From Burkholderiales bacterium (GTDB taxonomy: Bacteria; Pseudomonadota; Gammaproteobacteria; Burkholderiales; Burkholderiaceae_C): 64,000 bases of DNA. The notes beneath the pieces were generated by a model. The model worked only from the letters and a program-made list of their open reading frames with translations, was not told the DNA's origin and ran no database searches. Made by a program: the position numbers and the translations under genes. This document shows, one piece after another, positions 10,760 through 19,380 of the stretch (positions within the stretch are counted from its first letter, which is position 1; the number at the start of each line of letters is the position of its first letter). The stretch lies in NCBI GenBank assembly GCA_026400275.1, contig JAPLPK010000067.1, forward strand, positions 1 through 64,000. Direction: 5' to 3'.

Positions 10760-11154
10760 GCGCACACAACGATACCCATGCGCATGGCGCAGACGACCAT
10801 GGCCACGGCCATGACGACGGCGCTGCCCACAGCACCTTTGGCGGCTATATGACGGGCTTCGTGCTGTCCATCATCCTGACGGCGATTCCGTTCTGGCTGG
10901 TGATGGCCAAGGTCTTCGACAAGCCCTCGACCACCGCCTTTGTGGTGCTGGGTTTTGCCGCCGTGCAGATCGTGGTGCACATGGTGTACTTCCTGCACAT
11001 GAACACCAAGTCTGAAGGCGGCTGGACGCTGCTGGCGCTGATCTTCACCGTCATGGTCGTGGTCATCATGCTGGCTGGCTCGCTGTGGGTGATGTACCAC
11101 CTCAACCACAACATGATGCCGGTCTCCGCGCATGAAATGAAGAACATGCCTTGA
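10756..11154 (+). CDS. cyoD: Cytochrome o ubiquinol oxidase subunit IV
   Basis: [20 protein letters not shown]...[51 protein letters not shown] overlap with cyoC. Confidence 0.95.
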   Translation: MSAHNDTHAHGADDHGHGHDDGAAHSTFGGYMTGFVLSIILTAIPFWLVMAKVFDKPSTTAFVVLGFAAVQIVVHMVYFLHMNTKSEGGWTLLALIFTVMVVVIMLAGSLWVMYHLNHNMMPVSAHEMKNMP

Positions 11155-11945
11155 TGGCAAAAGACTCCACTGCAGCGCCCGGACGTGGTCCGCGCCCTGC
11201 CGGGGCCCTGGCCGCGCTCGCACTGTGCGCGGCCTTTTTGTTTGTCGGCTTCCTGGCACTGGGTACCTGGCAGGTTGAACGCCGAGTCTGGAAGCTGGAC
11301 CTGATTGCCCGTGTGGAACAGCGCGTGCATGCCACGCCCACGCCAGCCCCCGGCCAGGCGCAATGGCCGCAGATCAACGCCACGGCAGATGAATACCGCC
11401 ACGTGACCCTGAGCGGTAGCTACCTGCACGACAAGGAAACCCTGGTACAGGCCAGCACGGTGCAAGGTACCGGCTTCTGGGTGCTGACCCCTTTGCAACT
11501 GGCGGACGGCAGCCTGGTTCTGGTGAACCGAGGTTTTGTGCCGCCCGAGGCACGCGAACGAGCCACCCGGCGCGACGCCGAGCCGCAGGGCAACACCACC
11601 GTCACTGGACTGCTGCGTTTGACCGAGCCCGACGGTGGCTTTCTGCGCCGCAACGATGCCACTGACGGCCGCTGGTACTCGCGCGACGTGCAGGCGATTG
11701 CAGCCTCCCGTGGCCTGGCGCAGGTAGCCCCGTACTTTGTAGATGCGGACACCCAGCCTAGCGACACAGCCAGCGCTACGGCCCTGCCGGTGGCGGGGCT
11801 GACGGTCATCAACTTCCACAACAGCCATCTGGTGTACGCGCTCACCTGGTACACCCTGGCCTTGATGGTGGCGGGTGCCAGCTGGTTTGTGGCAAGGGTC
11901 GAATGGAGGCTGCGGCGCGCAGCAAAGGGTGTTGCGCTATCCTGA
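11154..11945 (+). CDS. SURF1 family protein
   Basis: GTWQVERRVWKLDLIARVEQRVHATP...GFWVLTPLQLADGSLVLVNRGFVP...NSHLVYALTWYTLALM. Confidence 0.88.
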   Translation: MAKDSTAAPGRGPRPAGALAALALCAAFLFVGFLALGTWQVERRVWKLDLIARVEQRVHATPTPAPGQAQWPQINATADEYRHVTLSGSYLHDKETLVQASTVQGTGFWVLTPLQLADGSLVLVNRGFVPPEARERATRRDAEPQGNTTVTGLLRLTEPDGGFLRRNDATDGRWYSRDVQAIAASRGLAQVAPYFVDADTQPSDTASATALPVAGLTVINFHNSHLVYALTWYTLALMVAGASWFVARVEWRLRRAAKGVALS

Positions 11946-11953
11946 CTCTCGCC

Positions 11954-13285
11954 ATGAAGCCAGCCCCCACCAGCACCAGTCCAGACACTGTCAGCAGCGC
12001 TGAACGGGACGACACTGCGGACATCATGAACATGCAGCAGCTGATACAGCTGCGCTGGTTTGCCGCGTTCGGCCAAGTGGCCACCATCTTCATCGTGCAC
12101 TACGGCTTCGGCATCCACCTGCCGCTGCAGCCCATGCTGGCCGTGCTGGGCTGCCTGTTGCTGTTCAACCTGACCAGCCTGCTGTACTGGCGCACCCACC
12201 GCGATGTGTCCAACGGCGAGCTGTTCATTGCCCTGTTGGTCGATGTGGGTACGCTGACGGCCCAGCTCTACCTCAGTGGTGGCGTCAGTAACCCGTTCAC
12301 CTTTCTGTACCTGCTGCAGGTCACACTGGGTGCCGTGCTGCTGCGCACCTGGGCCACCTGGACCATGGTGGCGATTACCGCAGCCTGCTTTGCCGGCCTG
12401 GCTGTCTTCGCCCAGCCCCTGCCGCTCCCCATGGCCCACGACCTGGGTCTGTACAGCCCCTACGTGGAAGGCATGCTGGTCTGCTTTGCGCTGAACGCCA
12501 TCTTGCTGGTGATCTTCATCACCCGCATCGAGCGCAATCTGCGCCAGCGCGACGCGCGCCTGGCCAGCCTGCGCCAACGCGCCGCCGAGGAAGAGCACAT
12601 CGTGCGCATGGGCCTGCTGGCTTCGGGGGCCGCGCACGAGCTGGGCACGCCACTGGCCACGCTGGCGGTCATTCTGGGCGACTGGAAGCGCATGCCCACC
12701 TTCACCAGCGACCCAGAACTGCTGCAAGAGGTCGGCGAAATGCAGGCACAGGTGAAACGCTGCAAAAGCATCGTCAGTGGCATCCTGCTGTCAGCCGGTG
12801 AGACGCGCGGCGAGGCGCCCGCGAAGACCTCCATCTGCACCTTTCTGGACGAGCTGGTAAGGGAATGGCGGGCTACCCGCTCGGCCACGGCCCTGGTCTA
12901 CGACAATCAGCTGGTGCAAGACTTACCCATGGTTTCCGACTCCACCATCCAGCAAATGGTTTGCAATGTGCTGGACAACGCCTTCGAGGCCTCGCCCCGG
13001 TTGGTGCGTCTGGAAGCCTCGTGCGATGAAGAGATATTGACCCTGCGCGTCACCGACGCCGGGCCCGGCTTCCCGCCGGCCATGCTTGAGCATGTGGGCA
13101 AGCCCTACCAGTCCACCAAGGGCCGCGCTGGCAGCGGCCTGGGCCTGTTCCTGGTGGTCAACGTGGCGCGCACCCTGGGCGGCACGGTGTCGGCCAGCAA
13201 CCCCGCCGTAGGGGGTGCTGAAGTCCGCATACGCCTGCCGCTCTCGTCCATTGTGTTGCAAGGCGGCGCCGCGTATGTCCACTGA
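11954..13285 (+). CDS. regB: RegB/PrrB-type redox sensor histidine kinase
   Basis: QLIQLRWFAAFGQ..., quinone-site-like GGVSNPFTFLYLLQV, H-box ASGAAHELGTPLATL, ATPase GSGLGLFLVVN. Confidence 0.88.
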   Translation: MKPAPTSTSPDTVSSAERDDTADIMNMQQLIQLRWFAAFGQVATIFIVHYGFGIHLPLQPMLAVLGCLLLFNLTSLLYWRTHRDVSNGELFIALLVDVGTLTAQLYLSGGVSNPFTFLYLLQVTLGAVLLRTWATWTMVAITAACFAGLAVFAQPLPLPMAHDLGLYSPYVEGMLVCFALNAILLVIFITRIERNLRQRDARLASLRQRAAEEEHIVRMGLLASGAAHELGTPLATLAVILGDWKRMPTFTSDPELLQEVGEMQAQVKRCKSIVSGILLSAGETRGEAPAKTSICTFLDELVREWRATRSATALVYDNQLVQDLPMVSDSTIQQMVCNVLDNAFEASPRLVRLEASCDEEILTLRVTDAGPGFPPAMLEHVGKPYQSTKGRAGSGLGLFLVVNVARTLGGTVSASNPAVGGAEVRIRLPLSSIVLQGGAAYVH

Positions 13286-13811
13286 GCGCCAGTTGCTGAT
13301 CGTGGAAGATGACGCTGCTTTTGCCCGCACGCTCAGCAGATCCTTTGAGCGCCGGGGCTACCAGGTGCAGCAGGCCAGCAGCCTGGAAGAGGTCAGCACC
13401 CTGCTGCAAACCCATACCCCCGGTTATGCGGTGGTGGACCTGAAACTGAATGGCGATGCCTCCGGCCTGGCCTGCGTGCAGATGCTGGCCACGCACGCCC
13501 CGGCCATGCTGATCGTGGTGCTGACCGGCTTTGCCAGCATCGCCACCGCAGTGGAGGCCATCAAGCTAGGCGCCTGCCACTACCTGGCCAAGCCGTCCAA
13601 TACCGACGACATTGAAGCCGCGTTTGAGTCCACCGCCGGCAATGCCGAGGTGCAGCTGACCAACCGTGCCAGCACCCTGAAAACCCTGGAATGGGAGCGT
13701 ATCCACCAGACCCTGGCGGAAACCGGCTTCAACATTTCCGAGGCCGCGCGGCGCCTGGGCATGCACCGCCGCACCCTGGCACGCAAGCTGGAAAAGCAGC
13801 AGGTCAAATAA
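13275..13811 (+). CDS. regA: RegA/PrrA-type response regulator
   Basis: REC domain LLIVEDDAAF...VVDLKLNGDASGL...VVLTGFASIATAVEAIKLGACHYLAKP and Fis-like HTH NISEAARRLGMHRRTLARKL. Confidence 0.88.
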   Translation: MSTERQLLIVEDDAAFARTLSRSFERRGYQVQQASSLEEVSTLLQTHTPGYAVVDLKLNGDASGLACVQMLATHAPAMLIVVLTGFASIATAVEAIKLGACHYLAKPSNTDDIEAAFESTAGNAEVQLTNRASTLKTLEWERIHQTLAETGFNISEAARRLGMHRRTLARKLEKQQVK

Positions 13812-13812
13812 G

Positions 13813-13872
13813 GCTTGCTACTAAATAAATAGCTGTCTGTGCAGGTGCTACCTGCGCCAGAGGCATTATTTC
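13813..13872. repeat. Dispersed palindromic element, copy D
   Basis: CTTGCTACTAAATAAATAGCTGTCTGTGCAGGTGCTACCTGCGCCAGAGGCATTATTTCC, between regA and the DUF2252 gene. Confidence 0.85.
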
Positions 13873-15082
13873 CATATACGGAAAAGCCCATCCGCATAGG
13901 CCTGGGCATAGAGGTGATAGTCCCGTTCCACCTGCTGGCCACAGTCCGCAGCGGCCTCCAGCAGCTTGGACTGCCACTTGCGGCCCTGGGCAAAGTTTAT
14001 GAGTTCGTCTGCCGTGGCCGAACCCTGCCGTCCGCCACTGCGCAGCTGGCCCCAGGCCACGATCTGGCCCATGGTGGCCATCACCTTCTGGATATCCGCC
14101 AGCGACTGCCGGGCGCGGTCCAGGCTGACCCTGTCTTCGGTCGGCTGCAGCCCGCGCAGCACATAGGAGGTGCGCCCGCGCACCACGGGCTGCAAAAACG
14201 CCATGGACACCGCCTGCACGCGCCGCTGCAGCTCCACAATGCGCACCGCCTGTGACGGCCAGGCCGGCTGTGTACACGGTACATAGGCCTGCAGCGCCGA
14301 GGGCAGGGCCTGCTTCAGGTCCAGCAGGTAGTTGCCGTCTGGCGAGCCCTTACCCTGCACCAGCACCGCGTAACGCTCCACCCCCAGACTGCCGGTGCCG
14401 GCCACGCGGCGTGCCACGTCCAGTACCTTGTAGAAACGGGGCTCGGCCTGGGTCGCTGCGAAGGCGGCCATCTGCTCGATAACCTGCGCCCGCTGCTCCC
14501 GGCTGGCGGGCAGGGTCTTTTTGCGGCGCCCTTGAATGCGCGCTTCTTGCCGGCCATGGGGGCATAGGCATCCAGCAATGCCGGGCGCAGGCGATTGCGC
14601 AGCCCGTCTAGCAAGTCACCCACCAGACCGCGCGCGGTTTGCGTCTCGACCCAATAGGCCTTGCCCTGCGACAGGGTGCTGGCGTAGCTTTGCAGAAAGC
14701 CCTCGCACAGCTGCTGTACCTCATCGGCGCGCAGGCCCAGGCTGTGCGCCCCCACCTGCAGGCTGGTCAGCATGCGGACCAGGTCCCAGCTGGCTGGCGC
14801 CAGAATGGCTTCGTCGAAGTCATTCATGTCGAAATACGCCAGTCGGTTGTCGCCCTTGTAGCTGCCGAAGTTTTCGAAATGCAGGTCGCCGCAAGACCAG
14901 ACCGGCGGCGCCGACTTGAACACGCCTTTGCACGCCAGCTGCTGGTAGAACAGATGGCAGCTACCGCGCAGGAAGACAAATGCATCGGCCTGCATCTTGT
15001 CGTACTTGAGCTGCAGGCGCTCGGGCTCGCGGCCTGCGTTGAAGTCCAAAATCTGCCGCACCACGTCCATGCTGCCTCCCAT
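13866..15082 (-). pseudogene. DUF2252 family protein, frameshifted (apparent 1-nt deletion in a C5 run)
   Basis: Two ORFs (14315-15082 and 13866-14471) give the N- and C-halves of one protein (WSCGDLHFENFGSYKGDNRLAYFDMNDFDEA... and RFYKVLDVARRVAGTGSLGVERYAVLVQGKGSPDGNYLLDLKQA...). Adding one C at minus-strand CCCCC (14558-14562) joins the frames as DAYAPHGRQEARIQGRRKKTLPASREQRAQVIEQMAAF. Confidence 0.8.
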
Positions 15083-15096
15083 CGATCCACACAGGC

Positions 15097-15157
15097 GCTA
15101 CAAAAATATGAGCTACCAGCGCAGGTAATACCTGCGCTAGAGCCTTATTTTTTATAA
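15097..15157. repeat. Dispersed palindromic element, copy E
   Basis: GCTACAAAAATATGAGCTACCAGCGCAGGTAATACCTGCGCTAGAGCCTTATTTTTTATAAA. Confidence 0.9.
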
Positions 15158-15195
15158 ATTATTGCGCCGAAACACTGCAGGTGCAGATAGCAGGC

Positions 15196-15549
15196 TCAGG
15201 ACTTCACCAGCAGGTCTTCGGCCGTCTTGCCGCTTTCCAGCGCGGCCTTGAACCAGCCGGGGCGCTTGCCGTGCCCAGTCCAGCTGTTACCCGCTTCGTC
15301 CCGGTACTTGATGACGCGCTCGGCCTTGGGCTTGGCAGCCGCTTTTGCCGCCGGGTCCGCGGCCTTGCGCCGGCCCCGGGTTTTGGCTGCAGGCTTGGCA
15401 CCAAAGAGATCGTCCACGGTCAGGCCGTAAAAGCTGATGGCACTTTGTATGCGCTCAATCACGCCGCCGACTTCTTTTGCACGGATCGCAGTGGCTTCTT
15501 TTTGAAGTTTGTCAATTTGACGCTGAATGCTTGCCAAAGTTTTTGCCAT
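15196..15549 (-). CDS. H-NS family nucleoid-associated protein
   Basis: N-terminal coiled coil, basic linker, C-terminal VIKYRDEAGNSWTGHGKRPGWFKAALESGKTAEDLLV. Confidence 0.88.
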   Translation of the reverse strand: MAKTLASIQRQIDKLQKEATAIRAKEVGGVIERIQSAISFYGLTVDDLFGAKPAAKTRGRRKAADPAAKAAAKPKAERVIKYRDEAGNSWTGHGKRPGWFKAALESGKTAEDLLVKS

Positions 15550-15692
15550 GAAGATTTCCAAGGTAACGTCGTTATCGGGCTGGAACCACCGCTGCGGTGG
15601 CGTGGCAACAATCTAATCTGTTTTGCTCCACCGTCCGTATTTTCGCGCTAACTTGGTAGCCATGGCCAGAAAACCGGAAAACGCAAGCCCGG

Positions 15693-16607
15693 TTAGCCGT
15701 GCCGCCGCCGCCATGTGCCCGGCGGCGTGCCTATGTGTTGGGTGAAGACCCGGCTGAAATGGCTCTGGTCGGCAAAGCCGCAGCCTGCCGCAATATCGGC
15801 CAGTGACTGAGCACCTTGCACAAGCAGGCCGCAAGCCATGTCCACCCGCTGCTTCATCAGCCACTGGTGCGGCGTCTGGCCCAAAGTGTCGTGGAATGCG
15901 CGGATGAAATAGCTGCGCGACAAGCCGCAGGCCTGGGCGATGTCGCTGACCGACAGCCTGCCGTCCAGGCTACCCAACAGCATCTCCTTGGCGCGCGCCT
16001 CGTGCTGCCGCGACAGGCGCCGCTTCGGGCGCTGCGGCCGCGCAGCCGCACCGCCGTACTGTTCAATCAGGTAGGTGCCTATGGCCACACTCATCTGGTC
16101 CACAAACAGCGTGCTGGCTTCATGCGGCCGCGCCAGCGTGGGGGCCATGGCGCGGGCCAGGTTGGCCAGCACCGGGTCGTGCATGCCGGTCACACATTCC
16201 AGGCCGGTGATACGCCGGCCGTCGCGCTCATCGGTGGCGTTATCGAAAAATGCACGCGAAATTTCCACCAGCAAAAAGTCGAATGGTCCTTGCAGATCGG
16301 CCCGGTAATCGTCGGCAAAATTCCGCACATACACCGTGCTGGCGTCGAACTCGTGCGAGGAAGCGTGGTGCTCGTGGAAGATGCGGCGCCGGTGGCCCCC
16401 GTTGAGTGAAATGCCCACCAGGTAGCCCCGGTCGCTGGCCGGGGTGAAGACCGGGCTCAGGTCGGGGCTTTCGACGCGTTTACGGTAGAAGCGCGCACCC
16501 GCGCCGGCCAGCTCCTGGTCCTGGTGGAGCCCACTGGCCAGGCAACCCAGGGAGTCCTTGGCCTGCACCATCTGCGGCTGCACAGTAGGCATGTGCTCAA
16601 GCCGCAT
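15693..16607 (-). CDS. AraC family transcriptional regulator
   Basis: C-terminal GRLSVSDIAQACGLSRSYFIRAFHDTLGQTPHQWLMKQRVDMACGLLVQGAQSLADIAAGCGFADQSHFSRVFTQHIGTPPGTWRR. Start codon uncertain. Confidence 0.88.
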   Translation of the reverse strand: MRLEHMPTVQPQMVQAKDSLGCLASGLHQDQELAGAGARFYRKRVESPDLSPVFTPASDRGYLVGISLNGGHRRRIFHEHHASSHEFDASTVYVRNFADDYRADLQGPFDFLLVEISRAFFDNATDERDGRRITGLECVTGMHDPVLANLARAMAPTLARPHEASTLFVDQMSVAIGTYLIEQYGGAAARPQRPKRRLSRQHEARAKEMLLGSLDGRLSVSDIAQACGLSRSYFIRAFHDTLGQTPHQWLMKQRVDMACGLLVQGAQSLADIAAGCGFADQSHFSRVFTQHIGTPPGTWRRRHG

Positions 16608-16731
16608 GGCGCGCCTTTGCGTCCCAGCGTACGGGCAGACCGGAAGAGCGTTGAAGAAGCATAAGTTTTTGTACGGTAGCACTTTTTAGTGGCAAGTGGC
16701 GACACAAGCAGTCGCAGCTGACGGGTACCGT

Positions 16732-17094
16732 TTACCTTGGCGGAATGCCCATCACACGGCGGAAGCTGCGCGAGAAATGGCGCACATCCTTGAAGCCGCA
16801 TGCGGCGGCAATATCGGCCAGAGGCATATCGCTCTGCAGCAGCACCACCGACAACGCAAGCCTGTAGTGCAGAGACCGTTGCTGCGGCACCAAGCGGCCC
16901 AGATAGGCGGCGCCCACCTGCGCCAGCACATGGGTTTGCAGTGCGCGCAGCAATTGCCCAACGAAGGGGCTGTCGATGGGATACGGGGCTTCCAGCGCCG
17001 CCAACAAGGCCTCCACCAGCGCCTGCAGAATCGCCTCGTGCTCCTGCTCCGGCAATGCGGGCGCCCCCGGTGGCAGGGGCGCCTGGGCTGTCAC
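16732..17094 (-). CDS. Short AraC-type HTH protein, apparently single or truncated HTH
   Basis: MPLADIAAACGFKDVRHFSRSFRRVMGIPPR*; start overlaps the stop of the upstream hydrolase (ATGA). Confidence 0.65.
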   Translation of the reverse strand: MTAQAPLPPGAPALPEQEHEAILQALVEALLAALEAPYPIDSPFVGQLLRALQTHVLAQVGAAYLGRLVPQQRSLHYRLALSVVLLQSDMPLADIAAACGFKDVRHFSRSFRRVMGIPPR

Positions 17095-17927
17095 GACCGC
17101 ACGAAGGCCAGCAAGTCTGGATTGATCACGTCGGCCTGGGTGGTCAGCATGCCGTGGGGGTAGCCCGTGTAGACCTTGAGTGAGCCGTTCTTCAAGAGCT
17201 TCACGGCCTTCAGGGCGGAGTCCGCAATCGGCACGATCTGGTCGTCATCACCGTGCATCACCAGCGTTGGCAGGGTGATCGCCTTCAAGTCTTCGGTTTG
17301 GTCGGTTTCCGAGAAAGCCTTCACACCGTCGTAGTGCGCCTTGGCGCTGCCCATCATGCCTTGGCGCCACCAGTTCTGGACCACGCCCGGATAGACCTTG
17401 GCCCCTGGGCGGTTAAAGCCGTAGAACGGGCCTGCTGGCACATCCATGAACATCTGCGCGCGGTTCTCGGCCACGCCCTTGCGGAAGCCGTCGAACACTT
17501 CCATGGGCAAGCCCTCGGGATTGCTGGCCGTCTTGAGCATCAATGGCGGGACCGCGCTCACCAGCACAGCCTTGGCCGTGCGGCCACTGGGCTGGCCGTG
17601 CTTGGCGACATAGCGCGCGACTTCGCCACCGCCAGTGGAGTGACCAATGTGGACCACGTTCCTCAGGTCCAGCGCCTCCACCACCGCAAAGGCATCGGCA
17701 GCATAGTGGTCCATGTCGTGGCCCTCGCTTACCTGCGCCGAGCGCCCGTGGCCGCGCCGGTCGTGTGCAACCACGCGGTAGCCATGCTGTAGGAAGAACA
17801 GCATTTGCGCATCCCAGTCGTCGCTGGACAGTGGCCAGCCATGGTGGAACATGATCGGCTGTGCGCTCTTGGACCCCCAATCTTTGTAGAAGATCTGGAC
17901 GCCGTCTTGGGTAGTAACTGTGGACAT
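17091..17927 (-). CDS. Alpha/beta hydrolase (non-heme chloroperoxidase/arylesterase-like)
   Basis: IMFHHGWPLSSDDWDAQM...VAHDRRGHGRS...VVHIGHSTGGGEVARYVAKHG. Confidence 0.92.
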   Translation of the reverse strand: MSTVTTQDGVQIFYKDWGSKSAQPIMFHHGWPLSSDDWDAQMLFFLQHGYRVVAHDRRGHGRSAQVSEGHDMDHYAADAFAVVEALDLRNVVHIGHSTGGGEVARYVAKHGQPSGRTAKAVLVSAVPPLMLKTASNPEGLPMEVFDGFRKGVAENRAQMFMDVPAGPFYGFNRPGAKVYPGVVQNWWRQGMMGSAKAHYDGVKAFSETDQTEDLKAITLPTLVMHGDDDQIVPIADSALKAVKLLKNGSLKVYTGYPHGMLTTQADVINPDLLAFVRS

Positions 17928-17987
17928 GCTTGAAATATCTCCGAGGGTTGCTGCAGCGGCTTCTGCTGCGGTTGAGAAAAGAATGGA

Positions 17988-18983
17988 CTAGTCTTCACGA
18001 AATGCCGCGCCGCTGGCCATATGCAGAGCGGTGCGCACCACGACCCATGACACGATCAAGGTGGCGGCCGTCAGCGCCACGGCCGCAATCACCAGGGTGT
18101 AGGTCGTGGGGCGCGCAAGGTAGTAGCCCAGGGTGGCACCGGCCCAGCCATCGGCCGGAAATGTCATCGCCCACCAGCTCATGAAGAACGCGCCATGCGC
18201 CAGATGCCGACCCAAGCTGGCTAACAAAATGGCGATGAACAAGGCCAGGCAGTACAGCATGTCGCCCAGCGGCCCGGGCTGTCCACCCGTGAAGGCGAGA
18301 TAGGCCGACAAACCAATCGACGGCGGCGCCAGCAAGATGAATAGCGTGGGCATGCTGCGCTGGCTCATCGTGGGCACAAACAGCACGCGGTGCAGCACGA
18401 TGGTGAAGAACGACAGCCACAGAATCAGACCGATGGAGAAAAAGAACCAGCTGATCTCCACATGGCCCAGCGGCACGCCACCTACCGGCACCAGGATATT
18501 GCCCACCACCGGGATGAACCAGGCCGGCGTCAGCACGCCTTCGTCCTGCGGATGCAGTATCCAGCGGCGAATCAATGTCACGGCGAATGTGAAATGCATG
18601 GTCGCGCCGATCCACCACAGCGCATCTGCCAATGCCCAGGAATAGGCCCGCAGACCGATGGACAGCACCACGGTAGCTACCGACACCGCCGGGAAGAAGC
18701 TGGACCGCACAGGGTGCGCAAACTCCTCCACCACCTCGGCAAAACAAAACTTCAGCTTGGCCAGGTGTAGCAGCACCAGCACCACGAAACTGAGCACGGC
18801 GATGAACAACAAGATCTGGCTGATGACCAAGGGCAGGCCAAAAACCCGGTGCGCGCCCGCCCAGGCATTGGCCAGGCCGCCTATGCCCATCACCATGGAA
18901 AACATGGAGATGGACAAGCGCGCCAACAACGGTTTCTCCGCTGCGGGTGCCAGCGTAGGGACGGGGCTTGCTTCAGATACCAC
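17988..18983 (-). CDS. SLAC1/TehA-type anion channel family protein (TDT family)
   Basis: 10-TM-like; SISMFSMVMGIGGLANAW...; GTG start assumed. Confidence 0.78.
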   Translation of the reverse strand: MVSEASPVPTLAPAAEKPLLARLSISMFSMVMGIGGLANAWAGAHRVFGLPLVISQILLFIAVLSFVVLVLLHLAKLKFCFAEVVEEFAHPVRSSFFPAVSVATVVLSIGLRAYSWALADALWWIGATMHFTFAVTLIRRWILHPQDEGVLTPAWFIPVVGNILVPVGGVPLGHVEISWFFFSIGLILWLSFFTIVLHRVLFVPTMSQRSMPTLFILLAPPSIGLSAYLAFTGGQPGPLGDMLYCLALFIAILLASLGRHLAHGAFFMSWWAMTFPADGWAGATLGYYLARPTTYTLVIAAVALTAATLIVSWVVVRTALHMASGAAFRED

Positions 18984-19380
18984 TGTGACCTCCCAGGTCG
19001 TACCAGGCAACCACGATGAAGCCCCCGACCAAACCCCAATGTTCGAAAAATGCATTCGCCACCACGCGCTTTTGCGCACCGTCTGTGGACCAGAAGCGGT
19101 CCGCCAGGCAATTCGCAAGCGCCGTGAAGGCCGCCAACATCACAGCCCCCAGCCAGCGGTAATAGCCGGTCAGCACCATGGCCGAAGCTCCGAATTCAAA
19201 AGCGATGGTGAGGGCCGCCAAGGGTGCCGCCGGCGCCAAGCCAAAGCGCCGCATTTCTGCCACTGCAGACTGGAAGTCACGCGCCTTGTCGAACGCGCCC
19301 TGCAGATAGGCAGCGCACAGACACAGCAGCGCCAGGCCGTGCACCCAGGGCGCTGTGAAAACCTGCCGCAGCGCGTCCAT
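18973..19380 (-). CDS. DoxX family membrane protein
   Basis: VHGLALLCLCAAYLQGAFDKARDFQSAVAEMRRFGLAPAAPLAALTIAFEFGASAMVLTGYYRWLGAVMLAAFTALA. Confidence 0.8.
   Translation of the reverse strand: MDALRQVFTAPWVHGLALLCLCAAYLQGAFDKARDFQSAVAEMRRFGLAPAAPLAALTIAFEFGASAMVLTGYYRWLGAVMLAAFTALANCLADRFWSTDGAQKRVVANAFFEHWGLVGGFIVVAWYDLGGHSGI

Noticed and set aside
14540-14580. Programmed ribosomal frameshift in the DUF2252 gene
   Set aside because: No typical slippery heptamer plus structure; a one-base homopolymer indel is the simpler explanation.
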